A DNA stretch of 48,259 nt, taken from contig DXEA01000124.1 of NCBI GenBank assembly GCA_019115225.1, positions 1 to 48,259 of the forward strand. The letters are read 5' to 3'. Both the position numbers and the translations under genes were made by a program. Shown here one piece after another: positions 25,824 to 33,170 of the stretch (the first letter of the stretch is position 1; each line of letters opens with the position of its first letter). Source of the DNA: Candidatus Evtepia faecigallinarum. Its GTDB lineage: Bacteria; Bacillota; Clostridia; Oscillospirales; Oscillospiraceae. Below the pieces are notes generated by a model that was given only the letters and a program-made list of their open reading frames with translations, was not told where the DNA came from and ran no database searches.

Positions 25824-26930
25824 TTGAAGACCGCCGTGGTGACCGATGGAAAATACCGCACCTCCCTGACCGCCGTGCGCGCCCTGGGGGAGATCGGCTA
25901 TCCGGTGACCGTCACCCAGACCCGCCGGGAGAGCGATCAGGTCCCCGCCTCCTTCCTCTCCCGCTTTGCCGGGGCAGGGCGGTGGATCGACGGCTCCTGC
26001 CGGGAGCAGGCCTATGAGGGCCGGCTGCTGGAGGTGCTGGAGGAAGCGGGCCGGCCCGTCCTCTTCTGCACCGGGGCGGACACCCTGGCCCTGGTCAGCC
26101 GCCGCCAGGCGGTCTTTGCCCAACAGGCGGACTTTCTGGCCGCCCCGCCGGAGGTGCTGGACGCCCTGAACGACAAGGAAACCGTCCACCGGCGGGCATT
26201 GGAATTGGGCATCCCCGTGCCCCGGGAGTATCCTGGGGAGCCCGACCGCTATCCCGTGGTCCTCAAGCCCCGGTGCGGGGAAAAGCTGGGGCTGAAAGCC
26301 AAGGACCGCTACGCCATTGCAAATAGCCGGGAGGAATACCTCCGCCTGTCCCAGGCCATGACCTGGAACGGGGAGCCCCCCATCGTCCAGGAAAAGGTGG
26401 ACGGGCCGGGGGAGGGGGTCAACCTCCTGCTGGACCGGGAGGGCCGACTGGTGTGCGCCTATTGCCACCGGCGGGTGCGGGAGTACCCGGTGACCGGGGG
26501 CCCCTCCACCTGCTGCGTGAGCTTTTACGACGAGGCCCTCATCCGGCGCAGCTGGGAGCTGCTGGCCTCCTTCGGCTTTGTGGGCCTGGCCATGGTGGAG
26601 TACAAGGGGGGCAGACTCCTGGAGGTCAACCCCCGGGTGTGGGGCAGCTTCCCCCTCTCCGCCTGCTGCGGCAGCCCCATCACCGCCCTGTACGCCAGGG
26701 CGGCCCAGGGGGAGACGGTGCCCTATACCCCCCAGAATTACCGCACGGGGGTGAAGATGCGCTACCTCTTCCACGACGGGGCGGCCACCCTGGGCTATCT
26801 GCGCCGGGGTCAGCTGGGCCGGGCTTTGGGGGGCGTGGCCGACTTTTTCACCACCCCCGAGGCACTTTACCGCAAGGACGACAGAAAGGCGTACCGCGCC
26901 TATCTGCGCAATAGCCTGAAAGGCAGATGA
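25824..26930 (+). CDS. ATP-grasp domain ligase
   Basis: About 368 residues with the carbamoyl-phosphate-synthase-like/PylC-like ATP-grasp layout: an N-terminal Rossmann-like domain (KTAVVTDGKYRTSL...), then YPVVLKPRCGEKLGL with the ATP-binding Lys near 148, PPIVQEKVDGPGEGVNLL near 185, and the metal site LLEVNPRVWGSF near 270 (E-x-N-x-R). Family members join a carboxylate to an amine through an acyl phosphate; the substrates are unknown here. TTG at 25824 is preferred because GGAG lies 8 bases upstream; the ATG at 25818 is only 2 bases from that site. The gene ends one base before the PHP gene begins, so the two are tightly coupled. Confidence 0.85.
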   Translation: MKTAVVTDGKYRTSLTAVRALGEIGYPVTVTQTRRESDQVPASFLSRFAGAGRWIDGSCREQAYEGRLLEVLEEAGRPVLFCTGADTLALVSRRQAVFAQQADFLAAPPEVLDALNDKETVHRRALELGIPVPREYPGEPDRYPVVLKPRCGEKLGLKAKDRYAIANSREEYLRLSQAMTWNGEPPIVQEKVDGPGEGVNLLLDREGRLVCAYCHRRVREYPVTGGPSTCCVSFYDEALIRRSWELLASFGFVGLAMVEYKGGRLLEVNPRVWGSFPLSACCGSPITALYARAAQGETVPYTPQNYRTGVKMRYLFHDGAATLGYLRRGQLGRALGGVADFFTTPEALYRKDDRKAYRAYLRNSLKGR

Positions 26931-26931
26931 G

Positions 26932-27681
26932 ATGGAACTGAATTTGGATCTGCACCTGCACTCCCGGGCCTCTTACGACGGCCGGATGGGGGTGGAGGAG
27001 ATCGCCGCCGCCGCCAAGGCCAGGGGCCTGGACGCTGTGGCGGTGTGCGACCACGACGTAGTGTATACCGGCCCCAGGCAGGTGGACGGCATCTGGATCA
27101 TCCCCGGTGCGGAGTTTTCCACCGAGCACGGCCATCTGCTGGGCCTGTTTCTGAAAACCCCCATGGTCTACACCACCTGGGAGGAGACCACCGGGGCCAT
27201 CCGCCGCCAGGGGGGACTGGCCGTTCTGGCCCACCCCTTCCAGCGGCCCCGGCCGGCGGAGGTCCTGACCCCGCTGGTGCCCACCCTGGACGGGGTGGAG
27301 GTGTGGAACGGCCGGGCCAACCGCAAGAACCCCCAGGCCAACGCCCAGGCGGCGGCCTTTGCCCGGCAGCACGGCCTGGTGCCCACCGCGGGCAGCGACG
27401 CCCACCTGCCCCAGGAGATCGGCAACGGCAGGCTGCGCCTGACGGTGGAGACGGTCTGCCTGGAGAGCATCCGGGGGGCCATTCTGGCGGGCCGGGGGTC
27501 CGTTGCCGGGCGGGAGGGGGAAGCCCTGTGCGTGGCCCGGAGCCAGTGGACGAAATTACGAAAAACCCATGCACCCCTGCCCCGGTACGGCAAGTGGGCG
27601 GCCTTCGCCCTGAAGTGTGCCTGGCAGGACGGGAAAAAACATCACGGAAAGGAGATCGGGCGGCATGTCCCTGATCGTTAA
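26932..27681 (+). CDS. PHP-domain metal-dependent phosphoesterase
   Basis: 249 residues. Metal-binding motifs of the PHP superfamily are all present: DLHLHS at 6-11, CDHD at 39-42, PGAEFS at 58-63, LAHPF near 98, and AGSDAH near 155. This matches the stand-alone YciV/TrpH-like group, which hydrolyses phosphates on nucleotides or sugar derivatives. There is no signal peptide. The last 50 residues are basic (KLRKTHAPLPRYGKW, KKHHGKEIGRHV) and outside the fold. ATG 26932 follows the ligase stop directly, and the deacetylase start lies within its 3' end (17-base overlap). A role in processing the ligase product is an inference from this packing. Confidence 0.88.
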   Translation: MELNLDLHLHSRASYDGRMGVEEIAAAAKARGLDAVAVCDHDVVYTGPRQVDGIWIIPGAEFSTEHGHLLGLFLKTPMVYTTWEETTGAIRRQGGLAVLAHPFQRPRPAEVLTPLVPTLDGVEVWNGRANRKNPQANAQAAAFARQHGLVPTAGSDAHLPQEIGNGRLRLTVETVCLESIRGAILAGRGSVAGREGEALCVARSQWTKLRKTHAPLPRYGKWAAFALKCAWQDGKKHHGKEIGRHVPDR

Positions 27682-28945
27682 AGTGGGAAAAGCGGGCAAG
27701 AAGGTGGCCAGGCGCTTCCTGCCCGAGGAGAAACACCATATCAGCTACACCCGGCGCATTGAGCGGGTCAAGACGGACCAGCGCCTGGTGGCCATGACCT
27801 TCGACGACGGGCCCATGGACCTGCCCGCCAGCCCCGACAAGTTCGGGGGCCGGTCCCTGACCGACCTGCTGCTGGACGTGCTGAAGGTCTACGGGGCCAA
27901 GGGCACCTTTGACGTGGTGGGGGATACCGGGGAGAACTACCCCGATGCCGCCGGCCGCACCGGCCAGGCCGACTGGGGCGGGGTGAAATACGACCACTAC
28001 CCGGACATCAACCAGGATGAGCGGGGGGGCGCAGTGCACAACCAGCGGCTGATGCAGCGCATCCTCTCCGAGGGCCATCAGGTGACCAACCACGGCTACC
28101 GCCATGTGCTTTTTGGCAAAAAGCCCTTCGTCTACGGCAAGCGGGAGCATTTTAACAGCCTGGACGAGGTGGTGGAGGACTTAAAGCGCCTGCACACCCT
28201 GCTGCGGGAATATTACGGCTATGAGATGACCATGGCCCGTCCCCCCCACTATGTGGACAAGATCGCCGGGGGCTATACCAGCTACGACGCCTACGACCGC
28301 ATGGGCTACCTCTACCTGGCCGCCGCCTTTGACGGGGCGGGCTGGCTGCCCCTCCACCGGGGCTCGGCCCAGGAGAGCTTAAAGGCCGAGGTGGAGGCCA
28401 TGGTGGCCCCCCTGCGCAAGACCCTGGAGGAGAACCCCGACGCCCTGGCCGGCCAGATCATCTTCCAGAAGGACGGCTACAACATGGACCGCCGCACCCC
28501 TGTGGCCTTTGGCCTGAAGGAGCAGCTGGCGGTGCTGGGGGAGTACGGCTACCGGGTGGTGACGGTGAACGAGCTCATGGAAGAGAGCCCCTTTGCCGAC
28601 CTGGGCCGGGACGACCCCGCCTTTGAGAAATTGGCCGCCCTGCAAAAAAAGCAGGCCATCGTCTACTCCGACAACCGCCTGCGCCTGGACGCCCCCATGA
28701 CCTGGGGGGAGCTGGCCATGCTCCTGGCCCCCCGGCAGCAGGCCATCGGCCGCCGCCTGACCCGCATCCGGGAGACGGGCACCGGCCAGCACGCCAACTG
28801 GGGCGCCATGGACTGGTGCGCCGAGCAGGGGATTCTGAAATACGCCATGGACCCCGACGGGCTGGTCAGCTCGCTGCCCCGGGAGTTCTTTGGGCCGGTG
28901 AAAAACTACACCCGCCGGCAGATTTATGAAGCTTACCTGGGCTGA
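27665..28945 (+). CDS. Polysaccharide deacetylase (NodB fold) with SLH-like C-terminal segment
   Basis: 426 residues. The NodB metal-dependent deacetylase domain (CE4) is shown by AMTFDDGPMD near 45, NHGYRH near 145 (the H-x3-H metal pair) and ARPPHY near 190. A large insertion (GENYPDAAGRTGQADWGG) lies between the first two. The end (about 345-426) has APMTWGELAMLL, HANWGAMDWCAEQGILKY and YTRRQIYEAYLG, which resemble degenerate S-layer-homology repeats. The N-terminus is basic and lacks a clear signal peptide, which is odd for an enzyme acting on wall polymers; it may work inside the cell or be exported otherwise. ATG 27665 is chosen for its GGAG site about 10 bases away, overlapping the PHP gene by 17 bases. 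Confidence 0.88.
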   Translation: MSLIVKVGKAGKKVARRFLPEEKHHISYTRRIERVKTDQRLVAMTFDDGPMDLPASPDKFGGRSLTDLLLDVLKVYGAKGTFDVVGDTGENYPDAAGRTGQADWGGVKYDHYPDINQDERGGAVHNQRLMQRILSEGHQVTNHGYRHVLFGKKPFVYGKREHFNSLDEVVEDLKRLHTLLREYYGYEMTMARPPHYVDKIAGGYTSYDAYDRMGYLYLAAAFDGAGWLPLHRGSAQESLKAEVEAMVAPLRKTLEENPDALAGQIIFQKDGYNMDRRTPVAFGLKEQLAVLGEYGYRVVTVNELMEESPFADLGRDDPAFEKLAALQKKQAIVYSDNRLRLDAPMTWGELAMLLAPRQQAIGRRLTRIRETGTGQHANWGAMDWCAEQGILKYAMDPDGLVSSLPREFFGPVKNYTRRQIYEAYLG

Positions 28946-28998
28946 CAGAGCCCAAAAGACCTGGGCAAGTGCAGCCAGATGGAGAGGAGGCAATTCTT

Positions 28999-29775
28999 GT
29001 GGAGCTTGTGAAATTGCAGTTGGAGGCACCCCTGGCGGTGATGACCATTGACCGCCCGGACTGCCTCAACGCCCTGAACAGCCAGGTGTATGAGGAGATG
29101 ATCGTCCTGCTGCGCCAGGTGGAGGCCATGGACGAGATCCGGGTGGTCATCCTCACCGGGGCGGGGGAGAAGGCCTTTGCCGCCGGGGCGGACATCGCCC
29201 AGATGGTCCACCAGGACGCCCTGGGGGGCCGGCACATGTCCGACCTGTGCCACCGCACCGCCGACCTGCTGGAGAACATGCGCCAGGTGACCATCGCCGC
29301 CGTGGGGGGCTATGCCCTGGGGGGCGGCTGTGAGCTCACCCTGGCCTGCGACCTGCGTCTGGCGTCGGAGAACGCCCGCTTTGCCCTGCCGGAGGTCACC
29401 CTGGGCATCATCCCCGCCGGGGGCGGCACCCAGCGCCTGTCCCGGCTGATCGGGGTGGGCCGGGCCAAGGAGCTCATCTTCACCGGCGACCAGATCGACG
29501 CCCAGGAGGCCTACCGCCTGGGGCTGGTCAACCGGGTGGTCCCCCGGGCCGAGCTCATGGACGCCTGCCGGGCCCTGGCAGAGAAGATCGCCAGCCGGGC
29601 TGGCTACGCCGTCTCCCTGGCCAAGAGCGCCATCAACTCCAGCCTGGACATTGACCGGAAAAACGGGGCCGAGCGGGAGAAGGACCTGCTGGGCCTGGCC
29701 TTCGCCACCCACGACAAACAGGAGGGGATGGAGGCATTTCTGGCCCGCCGGGCCCCCAAGTTTCAGGATTTTTGA
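28999..29775 (+). CDS. Enoyl-CoA hydratase / crotonase family protein
   Basis: 258-residue soluble enzyme expected to hydrate short 2-enoyl-CoA, as 3-hydroxybutyryl-CoA dehydratase does in butyrate pathways. The oxyanion-hole stretch is AFAAGADIAQM near 60. Both catalytic glutamates are present in GYALGGGCELTLACD near 108 and LPEVTLGIIPAGGGTQRLSRLIG near 130. The start is GTG 28999 with GAGGAGG 8 bases before it; the upstream ATG at 28969 lies before the ribosome site. Other butyrate genes (thl, hbd, bcd, etf) are not in the window, so its exact path is open. It may be cotranscribed with the deacetylase 53 bases upstream or have its own promoter, which I could not identify. Confidence 0.92.
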   Translation: MELVKLQLEAPLAVMTIDRPDCLNALNSQVYEEMIVLLRQVEAMDEIRVVILTGAGEKAFAAGADIAQMVHQDALGGRHMSDLCHRTADLLENMRQVTIAAVGGYALGGGCELTLACDLRLASENARFALPEVTLGIIPAGGGTQRLSRLIGVGRAKELIFTGDQIDAQEAYRLGLVNRVVPRAELMDACRALAEKIASRAGYAVSLAKSAINSSLDIDRKNGAEREKDLLGLAFATHDKQEGMEAFLARRAPKFQDF

Positions 29776-29799
29776 GGCCGGGAAAAAATGTTGCACAAC

Positions 29800-29838
29800 G
29801 GGAAACCCCTTGTCCGGCAAGGGGTTTCCCTCTTTTTG
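29800..29838 (+). terminator. Terminator after the crotonase gene
   Basis: Perfect 13-pair stem GGGAAACCCCTTG/CAAGGGGTTTCCC (29800-29812 with 29818-29830), loop TCCGG, then TCTTTTTG. Confidence 0.92.
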
Positions 29839-30033
29839 TCCGTTTTGACGGAAGAGTAGGGGGCAGATTTTGTGAAGAGTAACGAAATAGTGACCTAAAA
29901 TTAACAATTCGGTTACAAAACAAAACGAATTGATGACAACGCGGATAAAACTTCCCGTGGAATCCCGGGTATGCCTGTGCAAAATGCCTGAATCCCAGGC
30001 GATTTGCGCCAAAAAACACGGGCTGGCGGAAAT

Positions 30034-30062
30034 TTGCCAAGGGGGAGGCCTTTGTGTATAAT
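30034..30062 (+). promoter_or_regulatory. Promoter of the SleB-like gene
   Basis: TTGCCA, 17-base spacer, TATAAT. Transcription from here would give a 5' leader of about 140 bases, long for this genome. Confidence 0.7.
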
Positions 30063-30211
30063 GCCAACAGCAAGCGCCGCCGGGGCAGACAGCACATCCT
30101 CTGCCCCGTCCAGGAAAACAACCGCCAGGAGCCCTTTCCGAACTGCCGCCGCCATGGGGCGCTTGCCGCCGGCCGGCGGGAAAGGCGCTCTGCGACGACA
30201 GGAGTTATCAC

Positions 30212-30874
30212 ATGAAAAAACTTTTGACCGCGACCCTGCTGTGTATGGCCATGACCGTGATCATGGTCCCCTCTGCCTTTGCTGCCGACAGCAATTACAC
30301 GGAATGCATGGCCGCCATCCAGGAACAAAAGGTGGTCCAGCAGCAGGCCCACCAGACGGCCAACGCCCTGCGCGCCAAAGGCTATACCGACGACAGCGCC
30401 TATATCCAGGCTGCCAAGAGCACCTGGCACGCTGCCCAGGACACCATCGAGGGCTATCAGAAGCTGTCCAAGTATACCGATGAGGACATCCGCATCCTCA
30501 CCACCACCGTCTTTAACGAGGCCGGCCACACCACCGACCAGCTGCGCCAGTATGTGGCTCAGGTGGTCCTCAACCGGGTGGCCGACAGCCGCTTCCCCGA
30601 CACCGTCAAGGGGGTCATCACCCAGCCCGGCCAGTACGCCGGCAACTACGCCACCCAGGAGGCTGCCCAGAAGATCAAGGACACCGACAGCGCCAACGGC
30701 ACCTTCTACTATGCCATCTGCGAGCAGGCGGTCAAGACTGCCATGATGGGCCAGGTGGATATGCCCGCCAACGTGATCTATCAGGCCAACTTCCCCCAGG
30801 GCAAGGGGGTCTGGCAGTCGGTCTATTTCAACAGCGGCTGGTTTGCCAGCACCAGCTATTTCTGCTACGGCTGA
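30212..30874 (+). CDS. Secreted cell-wall hydrolase, SleB/CwlJ family (Hydrolase_2)
   Basis: 220 residues with a clear signal peptide (MKKLLTATLL, hydrophobic core, cleavage at SAFA-A near 25). A helical, Gln/Ala-rich segment (about 30-85) precedes the hydrolase domain at about 90-215, seen from LTTTVFNEAGHT with the probable catalytic Glu, VVLNRVADSRFPDTVKGVITQPGQYAG and YYAICEQAVKTA. The family includes spore cortex-lytic enzymes (SleB, CwlJ) and vegetative muramidase-like hydrolases. There is no N-terminal PG-binding domain, so it is the short form. It has its own promoter and terminator. A role in germination is possible but not proven by the sequence. Confidence 0.88.
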   Translation: MKKLLTATLLCMAMTVIMVPSAFAADSNYTECMAAIQEQKVVQQQAHQTANALRAKGYTDDSAYIQAAKSTWHAAQDTIEGYQKLSKYTDEDIRILTTTVFNEAGHTTDQLRQYVAQVVLNRVADSRFPDTVKGVITQPGQYAGNYATQEAAQKIKDTDSANGTFYYAICEQAVKTAMMGQVDMPANVIYQANFPQGKGVWQSVYFNSGWFASTSYFCYG

Positions 30875-30902
30875 GCCCCGTCTCCATAACCGATTACGGA
30901 CA

Positions 30903-30946
30903 AAAAGGACCGCGCTCCCCTGGGGGGAGGGCGGTCCTTCCTTTTG
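30903..30946 (+). terminator. Bidirectional terminator between SleB-like and glyoxalase-fold genes
   Basis: 16-pair stem AAGGACCGCGCTCCCC/GGGGAGGGCGGTCCTT with one mismatch. CCTTTTG on the plus side and an A-run on the left let it serve both converging genes. Confidence 0.85.
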
Positions 30947-30948
30947 GG

Positions 30949-31311
30949 TCACAGGGGCGGCAGAATTTCGATCAGGTGTCCGTCAGGGTCCTGGATAAAA
31001 TAGATGCCGCTGGCCAGCTCGTCGCAGATCAGCCCTTGGTCCCGGTGCCGGGCCTTCAGGCTGTCAAATTCCTGGGCCCGCAGGGCGATGTGGGGGGTGT
31101 CATCCCCCAGGTGGTAGGGCTGGGTGCGGGCGGTCTCCTTGCACAGCTCCAGCTGAAAATCGGTCTGCCCGTCCCCCAGAAAGCGCAGCTGCCAGCCCCG
31201 GTCGGGCATGGCCAGCTCCCGCTGGAGGGTCAGGCCCAGGGCCCGGCGGTAAAAGTCCGTGCTGGCCTCCAGGTCCAGCACCCGCAGACAGACGTGGCTC
31301 ATGGTGGTCAT
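30949..31311 (-). CDS. Glyoxalase I / VOC-superfamily protein
   Basis: 120 residues, single VOC domain. All four expected metal ligands can be placed: His in MSHVCLRV (residue 6), Glu in FQLELC (about 68), His in PHIALRA (about 85) and Glu in HLIEILPP near the end. The layout (DFYRRALGLTLQRE, FIQDPDGHLIEIL) is that of lactoylglutathione lyase. Clostridia usually lack glutathione, so another thiol or a different substrate is likely. ATG 31311 is chosen from GGAGG 8 bases before it; the open frame extends to 31389 without support. It has its own promoter. Confidence 0.85.
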   Translation of the reverse strand: MTTMSHVCLRVLDLEASTDFYRRALGLTLQRELAMPDRGWQLRFLGDGQTDFQLELCKETARTQPYHLGDDTPHIALRAQEFDSLKARHRDQGLICDELASGIYFIQDPDGHLIEILPPL

Positions 31312-31340
31312 GTTTCTTCCCTCCTTTGTGCTTCCCCGCC

Positions 31341-31369
31341 ATTGTAGCACAGGGGGGAGGGGGGAGCAA
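31341..31369 (-). promoter_or_regulatory. Promoter of the glyoxalase-fold gene
   Basis: Minus strand: TTGCTC, 17 bases (mostly C), TACAAT, with a leader of about 25 bases. Confidence 0.6.
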
Positions 31370-31478
31370 GGAAAATTCCCCCTATGCAAACGGGGGAAAA
31401 TAGGGTATGATAAAGCTATCCAATCCGAAACGCAGTCCCGGGACCTACGGGCGGGAACAGAATGGGAGGGTACCCGAC

Positions 31479-33083
31479 ATGAAACTGACCTTTTTCGGCG
31501 CGGCCAAGGCCGTCACCGGCAGCTGCCACTGTGTGGAGGTGGGGGGCAAGAAGATCCTCATCGACTGCGGCCTGCAGCAGGGCCGGGACGAGCGGGACAA
31601 CGCCGTGCTGGATTTTGCCCCCAACTATATCGACTACGTCATCGTCACCCACGCCCACATCGACCACTCCGGCCGCATCCCCCTGCTCATCAAGCAGGGC
31701 TTCCAGGGCCAGATCTTCACCACCCGCATCACCGGCCAGCTCCTGTCCGTCATGCTGCGGGACTCGGCCCACATCCAGGAGATGGACGCCCAGTGGAAAA
31801 ACCAAAAGGGCAAGCGGGCCGGCCGGCCGCCGGTGGAGCCCCTGTATACTGTGGAGGACGCCGCCCAGGTGGCCGACCACATCGTCCCCGCCGAGTACGG
31901 CCAGATGGTGGAGGTGTGCCAGGGGGTGAAGCTCCGCTTCGTGGACGCCGGCCACCTGCTGGGCTCTGCCAGCGTGGAGATGTGGCTGACGGAGGACGGG
32001 GTGGAAAAGAAGATCGTCTTTTCCGGCGACATCGGCAACGTCAACCAGCCGGTCATCCGGGACCCCTCCTTCCTCACCGGGGCGGACTATGTGGTCATGG
32101 AGAGCACCTATGGCGACCGCAACCACGAGCCGGTGGACTCCTATGAGGGGGAGCTGGCCAAGATCATCGACGAGACCTTCGCCAAGGGGGGCAATGTGAT
32201 CATTCCCTCCTTCGCCGTGGGCCGGACCCAGGAGCTGCTGTACTTCATGCGGGAGATGAAAAAGGAGGGTTTAGTGAGGAGCTGCCCCGACTTCACCGTC
32301 TGCGTGGACTCCCCCCTGGCCAACGAGGCCACCACCATCTTCTCCGGGGACCTGCGGGGTTATCTGGACGAGGAGGCCATCGAGGTGGTCAAGGAGGGGG
32401 AGAAGCTCTTCACCTTCCCCGGCCTGATGATGACCGAGAGCAGCGAGGAGTCGAAGATGCTCAACCTGGACTCCACCCCCAAGGTCATCATCTCCGCTTC
32501 TGGCATGTGCGACGCCGGGCGCATCCGCCACCACCTGAAGCACAACCTGTGGCGGGAGGAGTGTGCCATCGTCTTTGTGGGCTATCAGGCCGAGGGGACC
32601 CTGGGCCGCCACCTGCTGGAGGGGGCCAAGCAGGTGCGGCTGTTCGGCGAGGAGATCGCCGTCAACGCCAGCATCTATAACTTCCAGGGCCTGTCCTCCC
32701 ACGCCGACCGGGACCACCTGCTGCACTGGATCGACCAGGTGAAGGACCCCGCCCCCCAGCAGATCTTTGTGGTCCACGGGGACGCCCAGGTGACGGAGAT
32801 CTTTGCCAACACCTTGCGGGAAAAGGGCCTGCCCGCCCACGCGCCTTTGTATGAAGAGGTCTTTGACCTGGCCCGGAACGTGATGCTGGCCGCCGGGGTG
32901 GAGATCGCCCCCAAAAAGACCTCCTTCGAGTCCACCGGCCGCCCCTCCACTGCCTATCACGAGCTGGAGATGGCCGCCATGGACCTGCTGTCCCTGGTGC
33001 GGGCCAGCAAGGGCGGGGCCAACAAGGATCTGAAAAAGATGGCCGCCCAGCTGCGGGCTGTGGCCGCCAAGTGGAAAGACTGA
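31479..33083 (+). CDS. Beta-CASP metallo-beta-lactamase (RNA-processing exonuclease type)
   Basis: 534 residues. The metallo-beta-lactamase part has THAHIDHSG near 58 (two-zinc motif), DAGHLLGSA near 155 and FSGDIGN near 180. The beta-CASP insert shows ESTYGDR, PSFAVGRTQELLY and, near 330, ISASGMCDAGRIRHHL. The C-terminal return to the MBL fold has SSHADRDHLLHW and VVHGD. This is the CPSF-100/YSH1-like bacterial group, expected to cut or trim RNA. The ATG at 31479 begins the conserved strand (MKLTFFGAAKAVTGS); frame upstream to 31407 lacks a ribosome site. The site before 31479 is only a weak GGGAGGG about 9 bases away. Confidence 0.9.
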   Translation: MKLTFFGAAKAVTGSCHCVEVGGKKILIDCGLQQGRDERDNAVLDFAPNYIDYVIVTHAHIDHSGRIPLLIKQGFQGQIFTTRITGQLLSVMLRDSAHIQEMDAQWKNQKGKRAGRPPVEPLYTVEDAAQVADHIVPAEYGQMVEVCQGVKLRFVDAGHLLGSASVEMWLTEDGVEKKIVFSGDIGNVNQPVIRDPSFLTGADYVVMESTYGDRNHEPVDSYEGELAKIIDETFAKGGNVIIPSFAVGRTQELLYFMREMKKEGLVRSCPDFTVCVDSPLANEATTIFSGDLRGYLDEEAIEVVKEGEKLFTFPGLMMTESSEESKMLNLDSTPKVIISASGMCDAGRIRHHLKHNLWREECAIVFVGYQAEGTLGRHLLEGAKQVRLFGEEIAVNASIYNFQGLSSHADRDHLLHWIDQVKDPAPQQIFVVHGDAQVTEIFANTLREKGLPAHAPLYEEVFDLARNVMLAAGVEIAPKKTSFESTGRPSTAYHELEMAAMDLLSLVRASKGGANKDLKKMAAQLRAVAAKWKD

Positions 33084-33100
33084 ACCGAACAGAGCAAAAG

Positions 33101-33140
33101 ACCGGCGGGCCGTCCCCCTGGGGGAGCGTCCCGCCGGTTT
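33101..33140 (+). terminator. Hairpin after the beta-CASP nuclease gene (weak terminator)
   Basis: ACCGGCGGG/CCCGCCGGT (33101-33109 with 33130-33138) enclosing a TCCCC...GGGGA inner stem. It is followed by only three T, so termination may be incomplete and the asparaginase may be read through from upstream. Confidence 0.5.
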
Positions 33141-33170
33141 GGCTGACTGGCGGCAAAGGGGGAAAACGCT

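Larger units (their letters stand above)
29776..30211. other. Intergenic region before the SleB-like gene
   Basis: 436 bases without a supportable gene. It contains the crotonase terminator, then an unusually AT-rich stretch (29860-29960) with a CAATTCG...CGAATTG inverted repeat at 29905-29932, then the SleB-like promoter at 30034-30062 and a leader of about 140 bases. That leader includes a GGGGCAGA/TCTGCCCC hairpin near 30081-30108. No known riboswitch consensus was recognised. Confidence 0.6.

Noticed and set aside
24471-26774. 767-codon open frame on the minus strand over the accessory operon
   Set aside because: The product is low-complexity (Gly, Pro, His, Val) and opposite to genes with good promoters, ribosome sites and, for the ATP-grasp gene, recognisable motifs.
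30063-30211. c-di-AMP (ydaO) riboswitch before the SleB-like gene
   Set aside because: Considered because such switches control wall hydrolases, but the conserved ydaO core blocks were not found in the leader.
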